NCBI RefSeq assembly: GCF_003945345.1
Contig: NZ_AP019308.1
Location: 2,418,001-2,482,000 of the forward strand
Origin: Paenibacillus baekrokdamisoli
GTDB lineage: Bacteria; Bacillota; Bacilli; Paenibacillales; Paenibacillaceae
Direction: 5' to 3'
Length of the DNA stretch: 64,000 nucleotides
The notes below the pieces were generated by a model. That model had not been told where the DNA came from and made no database searches. It saw only the letters and a program-made list of their open reading frames with translations. Positions 46,866 through 55,441 of the stretch are shown here, one piece after another (position 1 is the first letter of the stretch; every line of letters starts with the position of its first letter). The position numbers and the translations under genes were made by a program.

Positions 46866-48096
46866 ATTTCTTCATCACGATCGTGGCGTTATGGCCGCCG
46901 AAACCGAACGAGTTGGACATTGCAATACGAACGTCCGCTTTACGCGGCTTATTCGGTACATAGTCAAGATCGCACTCAGGATCCTGGTTGTCCAAATTAA
47001 TTGTTGGTGGAATGATACCGTTTTCGAGTGTGAGCCCGAGAATAACAGCTTCTACACCGCCAGCAGCACCAAGTAGATGACCCGTCATCGATTTAGTCGA
47101 GCTAACTGCCAATTTGTAGGCGGCGTCACCGAATGCTTTCTTGATCGCAGTCGTTTCGGATCTGTCACCAACCGAAGTTGAAGTACCATGAGCGTTTATG
47201 TAATCAACTTCAGATGGATCAATTGCGCCATCCTTTAATGCTTTGACCATACAGCGGGCAGCTCCGTCTGGATCTGGCTCCGTCATATGATGCGCATCGC
47301 CGCTCATACCGTACCCGATGATCTCGGCATAGATGTGTGCGCCGCGTTTCACTGCATGCTCCAACGATTCCAGCACGAGTACGCCAGAGCCTTCACCCAT
47401 GATGAAACCATCACGATCGATATCAAATGGGCGGCTTGCTTTCGTTGGCTCATCATTACGAGTAGACATCGCTCTCATCGAGCAAAAACCTGCCATACCC
47501 GTCGGTCTGATTGTCGCCTCTGCTCCACCGCAGATCATAACTTCAGCATCACCGCGTTGGATCAACTTGAAGGAATCACCAATGGAATGCGTACCTGTCG
47601 CACAAGCCGTTACAGCTGTGCTGTTTGGACCCTTCGCACCCGTTACCATCGATACCTGACCCGATGCCATATTGGCAATCATCATCGGGATAAAGAATGG
47701 ACTGACACGTTTAGGACCCTTTTCGAGCAAAATGTTATGCTGATCTTCCCATGTTCCAAGACCGCCAATACCGGAGCCAATCATGACACCAACAAGCTCT
47801 GGATCAACATCTTCTCCGATGTTCAGCTTAGCATCCTTTATAGCCAGCGTACTGGCAACGACCGCAAATTGAACAAAACGATCCATGCGGCGCGCTTCTT
47901 TCTTATCGATGTTGTAATCTTCCGGATTGAAGTTCTTCACTTCAGCCGCAATTTGCGTTGAATATTCGGAAACATCAAAAGCTTCGACATGCGAAACGCC
48001 TGACTTTCCTTCCATTAAATTACCCCAAAATTCTTTCAAATCGGAACCAAGTGAGGTCATGACCCCCATGCCCGTAACGACCACTCTCTGTTTCAT
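46855..48096 (-). CDS. fabF: FabF, beta-ketoacyl-ACP synthase II
   Basis: FabF elongates acyl-ACP in fatty acid synthesis. The 413-residue product starts [19 protein letters not shown] at the ATG at 48096 (GAGGTG upstream). It has the catalytic Cys165 in [14 protein letters not shown], the histidines in [11 protein letters not shown] and [15 protein letters not shown], and the C-terminal GFGGHN. An in-frame ATG at 48171 is not family-like. It lies at the end of the fab cluster after a strong hairpin, unlike B. subtilis where fabF is elsewhere. Confidence 0.97.
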   Translation of the reverse strand: MKQRVVVTGMGVMTSLGSDLKEFWGNLMEGKSGVSHVEAFDVSEYSTQIAAEVKNFNPEDYNIDKKEARRMDRFVQFAVVASTLAIKDAKLNIGEDVDPELVGVMIGSGIGGLGTWEDQHNILLEKGPKRVSPFFIPMMIANMASGQVSMVTGAKGPNSTAVTACATGTHSIGDSFKLIQRGDAEVMICGGAEATIRPTGMAGFCSMRAMSTRNDEPTKASRPFDIDRDGFIMGEGSGVLVLESLEHAVKRGAHIYAEIIGYGMSGDAHHMTEPDPDGAARCMVKALKDGAIDPSEVDYINAHGTSTSVGDRSETTAIKKAFGDAAYKLAVSSTKSMTGHLLGAAGGVEAVILGLTLENGIIPPTINLDNQDPECDLDYVPNKPRKADVRIAMSNSFGFGGHNATIVMKKYEA

Positions 48097-48204
48097 TCTA
48101 CTCACCTCTGTATCTAAAACGATAATGGTTAATTCGCTATTATCTATGAAAAACGCCATGCGTTTGCTCATCTTCAGTTGAAACGTAAATCTGCATAAGA
48201 TGGA

Positions 48205-48235
48205 GATAAGTCCCGTTAAAACAACGGGACTTATC
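48205..48235 (-). other. Strong hairpin between acpP and fabF
   Basis: A perfect 13-bp inverted repeat (GATAAGTCCCGTT / AACGGGACTTATC) with a 5-base loop sits 11 bp past the acpP stop. On the minus strand there is no U-run after it, so it may protect the acpP mRNA end or give partial termination instead of full termination. Confidence 0.6.
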
Positions 48236-48245
48236 AGCTTTTTAA

Positions 48246-48482
48246 TTAAGCATTAAGGGAAGCTATGTAATTCACTACTTCTCCCACACTCGTAATTTTC
48301 TCTGCATCTTCATCAGAAATCTCCATATCGAACTCATCTTCCAGTTCCATGACTAATTCGACTACATCAAGAGAGTCTGCGCCAAGATCTTCTTTAAAAG
48401 AAGCTTCGAGAGACACTTCCGACTCGTCAACGCCAAGGCGGTCGACAACGATGCGTTTTACACGATCATAAACATCGGACAT
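48246..48482 (-). CDS. acpP: Acyl carrier protein (AcpP)
   Basis: ACP carries growing acyl chains on a phosphopantetheine arm. The 78-residue product starts [20 protein letters not shown] from the ATG at 48482, with GGAGGTG upstream. Ser37 in [17 protein letters not shown] is the pantetheine attachment site. The protein is strongly acidic. It lies between fabG and fabF. Confidence 0.97.
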   Translation of the reverse strand: MSDVYDRVKRIVVDRLGVDESEVSLEASFKEDLGADSLDVVELVMELEDEFDMEISDEDAEKITSVGEVVNYIASLNA

Positions 48483-48576
48483 CCGGTTCACCTCCTCCAT
48501 GGTATTATACGAGAACTGCGGACAAAATGCCATACATCTATCGTCCGTTTAACCTTCATTTGCTGGAAATGGAATG

Positions 48577-49326
48577 CTACATGTACATGCCGCCATCCAC
48601 ATGAATGGTTTGTCCAGTCATGTAAGAAGCAGCATCAGAAGCTAAGAAGCGAACAGCTGCTGCAATATCCTTAGGATCACCGAGCCTTGCAAGCGGAATC
48701 TCACCTGTTAGCTTAGCCTTTACTTCCTCCGGCAGCTTGTCCGTCATTTCCGTTTGTATAAAGCCTGGTGCAATGCAATTCACCGTAATGCCTCGGGACG
48801 AGAGTTCACGAGCAGATGCCTTAGTCAGACCGATAACGCCTGCTTTGGCCGCGACATAGTTAGCCTGCCCAGGATTGCCAAGAACACCCACAACTGATGA
48901 AATGTTAATGATCCGGCCTGAACGCTGCTTCATCATCGGACGAGTAACGGCTTTGATTCCGTTGAAAACACCCTTCAGGTTCGTTTCAATAACTTGATCA
49001 AATTCTTCTTCTTTCATGCGCATAATTAAATTGTCACGCGTAATGCCTGCATTGTTTACTAGGATATCAAGAACGCCGAAGCTGTCAATGACCTGCTTGA
49101 CCATGGCTTCGAACTCATCTGTTTTGCCAACATTAGCTTTCAATACGAGCGACCGACGGCCTAAATCCACAATGGCTTGAGCGGTTTCTGCTGCGGCCGC
49201 TTCGCTTCCAGAGTAGTTAATGGCTACATCTGCGCCAGCTTCAGCTAAGGCAATCGCGATAGCGCGGCCAATGCCGCGAGATGCGCCTGTTACTAACGCT
49301 ATTTTACCTGTGAGGTCTGCAAACAA
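48577..49326 (-). CDS. fabG: FabG, 3-oxoacyl-ACP reductase
   Basis: FabG is the NADPH-dependent reductase of fatty acid elongation, a short-chain dehydrogenase. I favour the TTG at 49326 (AAGGAG 8 bp upstream), giving 249 residues, [24 protein letters not shown]; a TTG at 49359 is in frame but less likely. The Rossmann GASRGIG motif, NNAG, the catalytic Ser ([11 protein letters not shown]) and Tyr/Lys ([12 protein letters not shown]), and the C-terminal [17 protein letters not shown] are all present. Confidence 0.96.
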   Translation of the reverse strand: MFADLTGKIALVTGASRGIGRAIAIALAEAGADVAINYSGSEAAAAETAQAIVDLGRRSLVLKANVGKTDEFEAMVKQVIDSFGVLDILVNNAGITRDNLIMRMKEEEFDQVIETNLKGVFNGIKAVTRPMMKQRSGRIINISSVVGVLGNPGQANYVAAKAGVIGLTKASARELSSRGITVNCIAPGFIQTEMTDKLPEEVKAKLTGEIPLARLGDPKDIAAAVRFLASDAASYMTGQTIHVDGGMYM

Positions 49327-49397
49327 ATGGGCTGCTCCTTCCTCATACGGAGATATCAAGGGTTGGACCCTATAGACTCCTGCTAAATTGTAACACC

Positions 49398-50324
49398 TTA
49401 GATTGCCGCTGTTTGAAGGGATTCTAGACTGTTGATCGACAGGATGGTCACGCTTTTGTCGATCTTCTTGATCAGCCCGGCTAGGACGGATCCTGAGCCG
49501 ATTTCGACGAAAGTATCGACGCCCTGTCCGATGAGATATCGGATACTATCCTCCCAGAGAACAGGTGAATAGACCTGCTCCGCAAGCAAGCTGCGGATTT
49601 GAGCCGCTTCGGTAACTGGCTTGGCTGTAACGTTAGCCACAACCGGGACACTCGCATCGTTCATGCTGATATCAGCTAAAACATTAGCTAGCTTCTCGGC
49701 TGCCGGCTTCATCAGTGAAGAATGAAATGGCCCACTGACTTCGAGTGGTATGACTCGTTTCGCTCCTGCTTCCTTGCCGCGTTCTACTACACCCTGTACC
49801 CCTACCGCAGTTCCGGATACAACGATTTGACCAGGACAGTTTACATTCGCAAGCTCTACTGCGCCTGACTCCGCTGATACCGCTTGGCAAAGAGCTGAGA
49901 GTGCTTCACGCTCTGCACCTAGTACTGCAGCCATAGCTCCTTGTCCGCTTGGCACAGCCTGCTCCATGAATTGACCCCGTGCACGTACTGTGCGCACGGC
50001 ATCCTCGAAGGATAATACACCTGCTGCAACCAAAGCGCTGTATTCACCTAGACTGTGACCCGCTACAAAATCAGGCTTCAGGCCGCGTTCCTTGAAGGCT
50101 TCAAGCAAGGCGATACTAACAGCAAGCAAAGCTGGCTGCGTATTGACAGTTTGTTTCAATACTTCTTCAGGACCATTAAAGATAATTTCACTTAGCTTAA
50201 ATCCTAGAGCTTCATCCGCTCGATCGATAATGGAACGTGAAACGTCGAATGATTCATAAGCATCTTTGCCCATACCAACCGCTTGCGCGCCTTGACCCGG
50301 AAATACGAATGCTATTTTACCCAT
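49398..50324 (-). CDS. fabD: FabD, malonyl-CoA:ACP transacylase
   Basis: FabD transfers malonyl groups from CoA to ACP. The 308-residue product begins [19 protein letters not shown]. The catalytic Ser91 is in [15 protein letters not shown], the Arg in [13 protein letters not shown], and the second His in [10 protein letters not shown]. It is the normal length, and lies between fabH and fabG. Confidence 0.97.
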   Translation of the reverse strand: MGKIAFVFPGQGAQAVGMGKDAYESFDVSRSIIDRADEALGFKLSEIIFNGPEEVLKQTVNTQPALLAVSIALLEAFKERGLKPDFVAGHSLGEYSALVAAGVLSFEDAVRTVRARGQFMEQAVPSGQGAMAAVLGAEREALSALCQAVSAESGAVELANVNCPGQIVVSGTAVGVQGVVERGKEAGAKRVIPLEVSGPFHSSLMKPAAEKLANVLADISMNDASVPVVANVTAKPVTEAAQIRSLLAEQVYSPVLWEDSIRYLIGQGVDTFVEIGSGSVLAGLIKKIDKSVTILSINSLESLQTAAI

Positions 50325-50393
50325 ATATCTTCATCCTCCAAACCGAAAAATGTTGGACTTGAATGCCCCTTATATACTAGCTAAGAGCAACCA

Positions 50394-51380
50394 TTACCAA
50401 ACTAGCACCGAAGCACCCCAAGTTAAACCGCCGCCAAAGCCGACAAGCACAATGCAATCGCCTTCGTTGACACGTCCCTGCTCGACCGCTTCAGCAAGTG
50501 CGATCGGAATCGAAGCTGCTGATACGTTGCCGTATTTATGGAGGTTGATCATGCTTTTCTCTTCCGGTAAACTCAAACGATTCAAAGCCGATTGAATAAT
50601 ACGGATATTCGCCTGATGCGGAATAAGTAAATCAATATCACCTTTATCCATACCAGCCTTACGGAGTGCTTCTTCGGCAGCATTACCCATAATGCGAACA
50701 GCAAATTTAAACACCTCGCTGCCAGCCATATAAATAAAATGCTTCTTATCGGCAATACTTTCCGGTGTTGAAGGTGTGCGTGAACCTCCACCACTAACTT
50801 TAAGCAGCTCGCCACCCGACCCGTCTGCACCAAGCTCGAATGAACGGAAACCCCGTCCTTCCGGCACTCGGCCAAGAACGACAGCACCGGCTCCGTCACC
50901 AAACAAGATGCAGGTGTTCCGGTCCGTGTAATCCGTGATGCGAGATAGACACTCCGCTCCAATAACAAGTACATGTTTATACATGCCAGTCGCAATCATA
51001 TTCGAAGCGGTGGCCAGTCCGTAAATAAAGCCCGAACAGGCTGCCGATAGATCAAACGCAGCAGCTTTCTTCGCTCCTAGCTTTTCCTGCAGCAAGCAGG
51101 CTGTCGAAGGAAAAGACATATCTGGCGTAATCGTAGCCACGATGATGAGATCCAATTCTTCTGCAGTAACACCAGAAGCGGCTAACGCGATTTTGGCTGC
51201 TTCATAGGCTAAGTCAGACGTCGCTTGCTCCTTGGCAGCGATACGACGTTCGCGAATACCGGTACGGGAGACGATCCATTCGTCGTTTGTTTCAACCATT
51301 TGTTCAAGTTCTTGATTCGTTAAAATACGTTCCGGTACATATTTACCGGTGCCAATGATGCCTACGGGATGTAATTGCAT
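50394..51380 (-). CDS. fabH: FabH, beta-ketoacyl-ACP synthase III
   Basis: FabH starts fatty acid synthesis by condensing acyl-CoA with malonyl-ACP; Firmicute types accept branched primers. The 328-residue product starts MQLHPVGIIGTGKYVPERIL from the ATG at 51380; a GTG at 51389 is an alternative. The catalytic Cys115 is in DLSAACSGFIYGLA, with His/Asn in IPHQANIRII and NKYGNVSAAS-type sequence (HKYGNVSAASIPIAL). In B. subtilis fabH genes are not in this cluster. Confidence 0.96.
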   Translation of the reverse strand: MQLHPVGIIGTGKYVPERILTNQELEQMVETNDEWIVSRTGIRERRIAAKEQATSDLAYEAAKIALAASGVTAEELDLIIVATITPDMSFPSTACLLQEKLGAKKAAAFDLSAACSGFIYGLATASNMIATGMYKHVLVIGAECLSRITDYTDRNTCILFGDGAGAVVLGRVPEGRGFRSFELGADGSGGELLKVSGGGSRTPSTPESIADKKHFIYMAGSEVFKFAVRIMGNAAEEALRKAGMDKGDIDLLIPHQANIRIIQSALNRLSLPEEKSMINLHKYGNVSAASIPIALAEAVEQGRVNEGDCIVLVGFGGGLTWGASVLVW

Positions 51381-51396
51381 CGTTCCCACTCACTCC

Positions 51397-52389
51397 CTAC
51401 TTATTCCTGTTTATTTCAGCAGCAATGGATGTGATCAATTGACTTTCAATAGCAAGCTTCGCTTGTCTGACCGCGCTCTTGATCGCTTTGACATCAGAAG
51501 AGCCGTGACATTTGATGACAAGTCCGTTGATTCCCAGAAGCGGCGCGCCGCCGTGTTCCGTGTAATCCATCTTTTTGCGCAGCTGTCTCAGCTTCGATTG
51601 CATAATCGCTGCTGCTAGCTTAGTTAGAAGAGAGCTTGAGAAAGCATCACGGATCGTCTTGAATAAAGTTCCAGCCGTGCCTTCCATTGCTTTAAGCATG
51701 ATATTGCCAGCAAAACCGTCACATACGAGCACATCACAGTTGTGTACAAGTACATCACGCGCCTCGACGTTGCCGATAAAATTAATCGGCGCTGTCTTGA
51801 GCAGCTCGAACGCTGCTTTAGTTAACTCATTGCCCTTCATCTCTTCTGTACCCACGTTGAGAAGTCCAACGCGCGGATTACTGACCCCATTAACCTTATT
51901 CCGGTAAATGCTGCCCATAATCGCATATTGAAGGAGATGCTCTGGCTTTGCATCCATGTTCGCTCCAAGATCAAGCGCAAGCACACCGATATCGTTCATC
52001 GTTGGCAGCATGGTAACTAAAGCTGGCCGTTCAATACCGCTCATCCGGCCGACAACCAGAAGTCCTGTCGTCATAAGTGCGCCGGTATTTCCAGCCGAAA
52101 GCATCGCATCTGCTTCCCCATCACGTACAAGCTGACCTGTCATGACCATAGAGGAGTTCTTTTTCCGGCGTACAGCCTTTACCGGTTCTTCATCTGGACC
52201 GATGACATCATCTGCATGAATAATCGTTATGTTAGAGGGCTTGTTGCTACCAAGATGCTCCTCGATTTGGGCCGTGTCTCCGACCAGCAGCACTTGTATG
52301 GCCGGCCACTCGACTGCTGCAGCAAGCGCGCCTTTAACAATAAGGGAAGGAGCATGATCTCCCCCCATCGCATCAATTGCGATCCGCAC
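51397..52389 (-). CDS. plsX: PlsX, phosphate acyltransferase
   Basis: PlsX converts acyl-ACP to acyl-phosphate for phospholipid synthesis. I chose the GTG at 52389 (MRIAIDAMGGDHAPSLIVKG, GGAGG about 8 bp upstream), giving 330 residues, within the normal range. The start codon at 52464 adds unrelated sequence from the fapR end. Motifs SAGNTGALMTTGLLVVGRM and CDGFAGNIMLKAMEGTAG are diagnostic. The gene start overlaps fapR by 17 bp. Confidence 0.95.
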   Translation of the reverse strand: MRIAIDAMGGDHAPSLIVKGALAAAVEWPAIQVLLVGDTAQIEEHLGSNKPSNITIIHADDVIGPDEEPVKAVRRKKNSSMVMTGQLVRDGEADAMLSAGNTGALMTTGLLVVGRMSGIERPALVTMLPTMNDIGVLALDLGANMDAKPEHLLQYAIMGSIYRNKVNGVSNPRVGLLNVGTEEMKGNELTKAAFELLKTAPINFIGNVEARDVLVHNCDVLVCDGFAGNIMLKAMEGTAGTLFKTIRDAFSSSLLTKLAAAIMQSKLRQLRKKMDYTEHGGAPLLGINGLVIKCHGSSDVKAIKSAVRQAKLAIESQLITSIAAEINRNK

Positions 52390-52990
52390 CTTCGTTTCCT
52401 CCCTCGATGACCGATTCGCCAGCGGACCGATAGATGATGAAATGACCTTGGAAGACCATCTCATCCCCTACGTATGAAAAGACTTCAACCTTCGCCTTGC
52501 TTTGACTGCCGGATATCGATCTCACGTAAGCTTTAGCAATACACTTCTCACCAAGCTTGACCGATCGAACGAACCGAATGTCTGCTGCAGACGTTAAAGC
52601 TATTTCATCATTAATAACTGCGACTGCAAGTGAATTTGCTTGCGCAAATACATGATGTCCGCGGGCGATTCCAGTTCTTGAAAACACATGTTCCTGACGA
52701 ATTTCAAATAAAGATATGCCGCTCCGATCGAGCTGCAAATCAACAATATCTCCGATAACCTCATGCAGGGGCAATGATCGGACGGCATCATATGAACGCT
52801 CCGCCATCAGCTTCATTCGCTCCCGCAGCTCGGGTATACCTAGTTCCAATCGGTCAAGCCTCACCGTTTGAATACTAACTTTCAACTGACGCGTTAGCTC
52901 CCGATCCGTTATAAAAGGATTGTCATCAATTAGACGAGACAATTGTTGATGTCGTTGACGCTTCGGAAGACGTTCGATGGTCCGCACCAC
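52373..52990 (-). CDS. fapR: FapR, malonyl-CoA-responsive repressor of lipid synthesis
   Basis: FapR represses fatty acid and phospholipid genes and is released by malonyl-CoA. The 205-residue product has an N-terminal helix-turn-helix (PKRQRHQQLSRLIDDNPFITDRELTRQLKVSIQTVRLDRLELGIPELRERM, about 9-58) and a C-terminal hot-dog domain with the effector-site GIARGHHVFAQANSLAVAVI (about 107-126). A FapR box lies upstream at 53056-53072, so the operon is autoregulated. Confidence 0.96.
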   Translation of the reverse strand: MVRTIERLPKRQRHQQLSRLIDDNPFITDRELTRQLKVSIQTVRLDRLELGIPELRERMKLMAERSYDAVRSLPLHEVIGDIVDLQLDRSGISLFEIRQEHVFSRTGIARGHHVFAQANSLAVAVINDEIALTSAADIRFVRSVKLGEKCIAKAYVRSISGSQSKAKVEVFSYVGDEMVFQGHFIIYRSAGESVIEGGNEGADRN

Positions 52991-53055
52991 CTTTGCCTAT
53001 TATTCTATGGATGTGCCTTAGCTACGCCTTTGTTAATACTTCTTACAATCAGCTA

Positions 53056-53072
53056 TTATAACCAGGTACTAA
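53056..53072 (-). promoter_or_regulatory. FapR operator overlapping the fapR promoter -10
   Basis: On the minus strand TTAGTACCTGGTTATAA closely matches the FapR site TTAGTACCTAGTCTTAA. Over 20 positions of the published consensus, 15 agree. The sequence TATAAT inside its end is a perfect -10; a weak -35 (TTTATA) lies 17 bp upstream. It is 66 bp before the fapR start. Confidence 0.85.
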
Positions 53073-53152
53073 CAGTATATAAAAGAATGCACCAGTGTGC
53101 AATGTAAGTATATGAATTAGGCTAAGTTAAAATCCAGCGGTTCATCGATTTT

Positions 53153-53188
53153 CAAAAAAAATAGCACTTCACCGCGGGATGAAGTACT
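53153..53188 (-). terminator. Intrinsic terminator of rpmF
   Basis: AGTACTTCA pairs with TGAAGTGCT (one G-U) around an 8-base loop and is followed on the minus strand by eight T residues. It starts 11 bp past the rpmF stop and separates the yceD-rpmF unit from fapR. Confidence 0.88.
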
Positions 53189-53198
53189 ACTTATTGAA

Positions 53199-53372
53199 CT
53201 ATTGTTTGATAATCTCTCTTGTTTTATAATATCCGCAAACTTTACATACTCGGTGACTTAGTTTCAACTCTCCGCATTGCTCACATTTCACCATACCCGG
53301 CACTGCCAGTTTAAAATGTGTACGGCGTTTGTCACGACGAGTCTTGGATGTTCTACGTTGTGGTACTGCCAT
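53199..53372 (-). CDS. rpmF: Ribosomal protein L32 (RpmF)
   Basis: L32 is a small 50S protein. The 57-residue product from the ATG at 53372 (GGAGGTG upstream) starts [20 protein letters not shown] and has an intact zinc ribbon with two Cys pairs (CEQC and CKVC), so it is the zinc-binding form. It lies 53 bp after yceD. Confidence 0.97.
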   Translation of the reverse strand: MAVPQRRTSKTRRDKRRTHFKLAVPGMVKCEQCGELKLSHRVCKVCGYYKTREIIKQ

Positions 53373-53425
53373 GTTTCCCACCTCCTTCAAAAAATTAGGC
53401 ACGCAGCCTTCTTAAAGCTCCGAAC

Positions 53426-53941
53426 CTACTGATCCTTATCCTTAAACAAATCTTGCAACACGGCTAGCCGAGGATCAATACGCTCCTTCGAGCATCCGCA
53501 GTTTCCCTCATTTAAGTTGGCTCCGCAGGTTTGACAAAGACCTTTACAATCTTCATCGCAAAGCGGTACGAATGGTAAAGTGAGCATCATCGTTTCTTCA
53601 AAAAACGGATCGAGTTCAACTTTTTCTTCATCCACCGGCGTGATTTCTTCATCTTCACCGGTTTCAGCCATTGCAGCAGCTGGCTTGAAGCGCTCATGAA
53701 ATGGAATGACAAAATGTTCTTTTGTCGGTTCCAAGCAGCGGGAACATGCAAACTCAACTTCAATCGACAGTTCGCCCTCCACATGAGCAACACCGTGTTC
53801 GCCCCTTGCCGTCATGTCGACTTCAAGTGGACTTGTACTAATTACATCCTTACGCACTTGCAGTAACCAATCGGCATTTAAGCTTGCACGAAGTGGCACT
53901 TTCGTTTCTTTGGCAATTAACTCTTTAACCTGAATCTCCAT
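53426..53941 (-). CDS. YceD/DUF177 family protein (YlbN)
   Basis: YceD-family proteins are encoded just before rpmF in many bacteria and are linked to 23S rRNA/ribosome biogenesis. The 171-residue product starts at the ATG at 53941 (GGAGTG upstream). It has the CSRCLEP motif (near 90-96) and a C-terminal Cys cluster CDEDCKGLCQTCGANLNEGNCGC typical of DUF177, plus an acidic linker. It has a near-consensus promoter directly upstream. Confidence 0.92.
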   Translation of the reverse strand: MEIQVKELIAKETKVPLRASLNADWLLQVRKDVISTSPLEVDMTARGEHGVAHVEGELSIEVEFACSRCLEPTKEHFVIPFHERFKPAAAMAETGEDEEITPVDEEKVELDPFFEETMMLTLPFVPLCDEDCKGLCQTCGANLNEGNCGCSKERIDPRLAVLQDLFKDKDQ

Positions 53942-53967
53942 ACGATCACTCCAAACAAACAAAGATT

Positions 53968-53997
53968 ATTATATCGATTATTGAATCGTTTTGTCAA
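53968..53997 (-). promoter_or_regulatory. Consensus sigma-A promoter for yceD-rpmF
   Basis: On the minus strand TTGACA (53992-53997) and TATAAT (53968-53973) are both perfect, 18 bp apart, 27 bp before the yceD ATG. The -35 box overlaps the -35 of the divergent tmcAL promoter. Confidence 0.82.
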
Positions 53998-54019
53998 CAT
54001 TTTCGCGGCATGATATAGT
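53991..54019 (+). promoter_or_regulatory. Sigma-A promoter for tmcAL
   Basis: TTGTCA (53991-53996) and TATAGT (54014-54019), each five of six to consensus, are 17 bp apart and lie 36 bp before the tmcAL ATG. Its -35 shares bases with the divergent yceD promoter. Confidence 0.75.
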
Positions 54020-54054
54020 AAAAAATATACGGCCAATCATTTGGGGGACATATC

Positions 54055-55296
54055 ATGCGCACAGTTGGGCTTATCGTTGAGTATAATCCGTTTCACAACG
54101 GACATCACTATCATTTACAACAATCGTTAAAAATAACGGAAAGCGATGCAGTTGTTGCCGTTATGAGCGGACATTTTTTGCAGCGCGGCGAGCCTGCGCT
54201 GCTCAATAAATGGACGCGCACCGAGATGGCCCTTCGCGGCGGCTGCGATCTCGTCATCGAGCTGCCGGTCGCTTATTCGACACAGGCAGCGGAATGGTTC
54301 GCCTTTGGCGCGGTACAGCTGCTGGCCGCAACTGGCGTCGTAGACGCCCTATGCTTCGGCAGCGAGGCCGGAGACATCAGGCCGCTGCGCCGCATCGCGC
54401 AATTGCTCGCACATGAGCCGGAGTCCTTTAAGGGGCTCATGGCGGATACGCTTGCGACGGGCGCGAGCTATCCGGCCGCCTATAGCGAGGCCGTTCGCAG
54501 GCACATGGCGGACGAAGGGGATCATGAGGCCGCCTCGTTCGGACTTGAGCAGCCCAATAATACGCTTGGGCTGCATTACTTGTTGGCGTTGGAGCGAATA
54601 GGCAGCAGCATCGAACCCTTCTCCATCCGACGCGAGAAAGCAGGCTACCTGCAAGCGGATATTACCGATGCGCAAATCGCCAGTGCAACAGCAATCCGCA
54701 AGCTCGTCGCGAATTCCTCATCACCGCAGGAAGCAGCTCCCTTCATCCCGCCCGCTACACTGGAGCTGCTGCTGCGAGATAGTGCGGCAGGCCGTGGCCC
54801 GCTTGGCTGGCCCAGCTTCGCGTCACCGCTTTTTCACAAAATTGTTAGTGAATCTACGGAGACCTTATCTGGCTATCACGAAATGAGTGAAGGTTTGGAG
54901 CATCGGTTAAAGCGGGCGATTCCCAACCTGAATGCTTTTCAGATCGACCCTCTGCTTGAAGCGTTAAAGACCAAACGGTATACGCGAACGAAGCTGCAGC
55001 GGACTCTGCTCTCTGTGCTGCTTGGACATCGCAAGGAAATGCTGAGTCCAGACCGTCTGCGTGAAGGTGTCCAATACTTGCGTATCCTCGGTTATACAGA
55101 CAAAGGCCGACAACTGCTGAAAAGAATGCGCACAACAGCCACATTACCGATCCTAAACAGTGCAGCTAGGACTGATGAACGTTATCCTTACCTTGAGCTT
55201 GATGTTCAGGCGACTTCGGTCTACGCGCTCGCCTCTCCTAACGCAACTGCACAAGAATTATTTCGCGACTATTATGAGAAGCCGGTTACGTTGTAA
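54055..55296 (+). CDS. tmcAL: TmcAL (YlbM), tRNA(Met) cytidine acetate ligase
   Basis: TmcAL makes N4-acetylcytidine at the wobble base of elongator tRNA-Met from acetate and ATP. The 413-residue product starts MRTVGLIVEYNPFHNGHHYHLQ; the nucleotidyltransferase-type FHNGHHYH motif is near residues 13-20. It also has MSGHFLQRGEPALLNKWTR and SIRREKAGYL-type conserved blocks. Its stop codon lies inside the terminator hairpin. A GGGGG site precedes the ATG. Confidence 0.94.
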   Translation: MRTVGLIVEYNPFHNGHHYHLQQSLKITESDAVVAVMSGHFLQRGEPALLNKWTRTEMALRGGCDLVIELPVAYSTQAAEWFAFGAVQLLAATGVVDALCFGSEAGDIRPLRRIAQLLAHEPESFKGLMADTLATGASYPAAYSEAVRRHMADEGDHEAASFGLEQPNNTLGLHYLLALERIGSSIEPFSIRREKAGYLQADITDAQIASATAIRKLVANSSSPQEAAPFIPPATLELLLRDSAAGRGPLGWPSFASPLFHKIVSESTETLSGYHEMSEGLEHRLKRAIPNLNAFQIDPLLEALKTKRYTRTKLQRTLLSVLLGHRKEMLSPDRLREGVQYLRILGYTDKGRQLLKRMRTTATLPILNSAARTDERYPYLELDVQATSVYALASPNATAQELFRDYYEKPVTL

Positions 55297-55306
55297 CCGG
55301 TTTTTT
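55282..55306 (+). terminator. Intrinsic terminator of tmcAL, containing its stop codon
   Basis: CCGGTTAC pairs with GTAACCGG around a 3-base loop, followed by TTTTTT. The TAA stop of tmcAL lies in the 3' arm, so the last codons form part of the stem. Confidence 0.85.
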
Positions 55307-55343
55307 ACTTTTTACTTTTTGCTTTTTGTTTTTTGCTTTTTGC
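55302..55343 (+). repeat. Six tandem T-rich heptamers
   Basis: TTTTTAC twice, then TTTTTGC, TTTTTGT, TTTTTGC, TTTTTGC, with period 7 and no gaps. It extends the T-run of the tmcAL terminator and lies 98 bp before ylbJ. Confidence 0.85.
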
Positions 55344-55441
55344 CGCTTGATTGGTAGTTAAAGTTCTAATCACTCATAGACAAGCGTACAATGTAGTGGC
55401 TGTTTCGTCCAAGCTACTCTATCGTAATGGAGCTGAATCAA

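Noticed and set aside
50360..50385. Second FapR site between fabH and fabD (TTAGCTAGTATATAA on minus strand)
   Set aside because: Spacing and core (TACC) do not match the FapR consensus.
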